Assembly (NCBI GenBank): GCA_025351545.1
Contig: JANXVQ010000009.1
Location: forward strand, 1 to 5,399
Source of the DNA: Spirosoma sp.
GTDB lineage: Bacteria; Bacteroidota; Bacteroidia; Cytophagales; Spirosomataceae
DNA length: 5,399 bases
Direction: 5' to 3'
This document shows, piece after piece, positions 5,263 through 5,399 of the stretch; the stretch's first letter is position 1; each line of letters begins with the position of its first letter. Made by a program: the position numbers and the translations under genes. The notes beneath the pieces were generated by a model. That model saw only the letters and a list, made by a program, of their open reading frames with translations, did not search any database and was not told where the DNA came from.

Positions 5263-5399
5263 GTAACTGTTTAGGTGGTCCACTGGAAACGGCCTGTAAG
5301 CACGTTGGCTAATTGCTCAACGACGTTACACTTCTGCTTGCGCATAGTAGCAATGAAGCCCGTGATTCGGGCATACGTGTGTACCCCGGTTTGCGTTCT
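5263..5399 (-). mobile_element. End of an IS66-family insertion sequence, cut by the window edge
   Basis: The transposase tail ends at 5271, and a few bases beyond it lies GTAACTGTTTAGG (from 5263). IS66 elements usually begin with GTAA and have the transposase stop close to this end, so 5263 is a plausible outer border. The expected 8-bp target duplication would then be GTAAAAGG (5255-5262). The other end is outside the window, so neither terminal repeat nor duplication can be confirmed. Confidence 0.45.
5271..5399 (-). CDS. IS66-family transposase, C-terminal fragment (upstream part beyond the right edge)
   Basis: An open frame runs from the right edge to a TAA at 5273-5271, giving 42 C-terminal residues beginning RTQTGVHTYARITGFIATMR and ending GRFQWTT. 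The pattern R-x-x-x-G-x-x-x-Y/F-x-R-I-x-G-F/Y-I-x-T-x-R-K-Q, followed by a short amphipathic segment and a Gly, matches the C-terminus of many IS66-type DDE transposases as I know them. The catalytic residues lie outside the window. The gene converges on the pentapeptide-repeat gene, 34 bases separating the two stop codons. Intactness cannot be judged. Confidence 0.65.
   Translation of the reverse strand, partial: RTQTGVHTYARITGFIATMRKQKCNVVEQLANVLTGRFQWTT

Overview
The window looks like chromosomal DNA from a member of the Bacteroidota, probably a Cytophagales relative of Spirosoma. This is inferred from four things: most genes lack Shine-Dalgarno sequences; two upstream regions fit the Bacteroidota promoter pattern (TTTG, a spacer of about 20 nt, then TAnnTTTG); the enzyme mix is typical (a cytoplasmic GH88-type hydrolase, an Old Yellow Enzyme relative, a YhfA-like OsmC protein); and an IS66-type transposase tail is present. 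No marker gene here proves the genus.

Left third, minus strand (1-2103): a long GH88-family unsaturated glucuronyl hydrolase (700-2103) is followed by an Old Yellow Enzyme-type flavin oxidoreductase whose start codon overlaps the hydrolase stop (ATGAGTGA). The oxidoreductase runs off the left edge. The pair looks translationally coupled and probably handles a modified or uronic-acid-containing oligosaccharide. The 228-base gap at 2104-2331 holds no convincing gene, promoter or terminator.

Middle (2332-3556): a small three-helix membrane protein (minus) and an OsmC-family protein (plus) are divergently arranged. They are followed by an easily missed 52-residue secreted Lys/Cys-rich peptide (3344-3502), which ends in a strong intrinsic terminator.

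Right part (3554-5399): thymidylate synthase (thyA) has every catalytic residue, and its likely promoter begins inside the T-tract of the preceding terminator. After thyA comes a 19-bp perfect terminator hairpin. It is the first of three palindromes sharing a TTT(A/G)AGAACC-like core, all framed by two exact 13-bp direct repeats (4451-4655): a compact REP- or MITE-like repeat cluster. Next is an AT-rich, apparently full-length pentapeptide-repeat protein of the Qnr/McbG type. The right edge enters the C-terminal end of an IS66-family transposase on the minus strand, with a plausible element end 27 bases after the pentapeptide-repeat gene.

The genes do not form one pathway: the window is a set of short, independent transcription units. 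The most unusual parts are the framed palindrome cluster, the secreted Cys peptide, and the Lys in place of the first active-site His in the flavin oxidoreductase.
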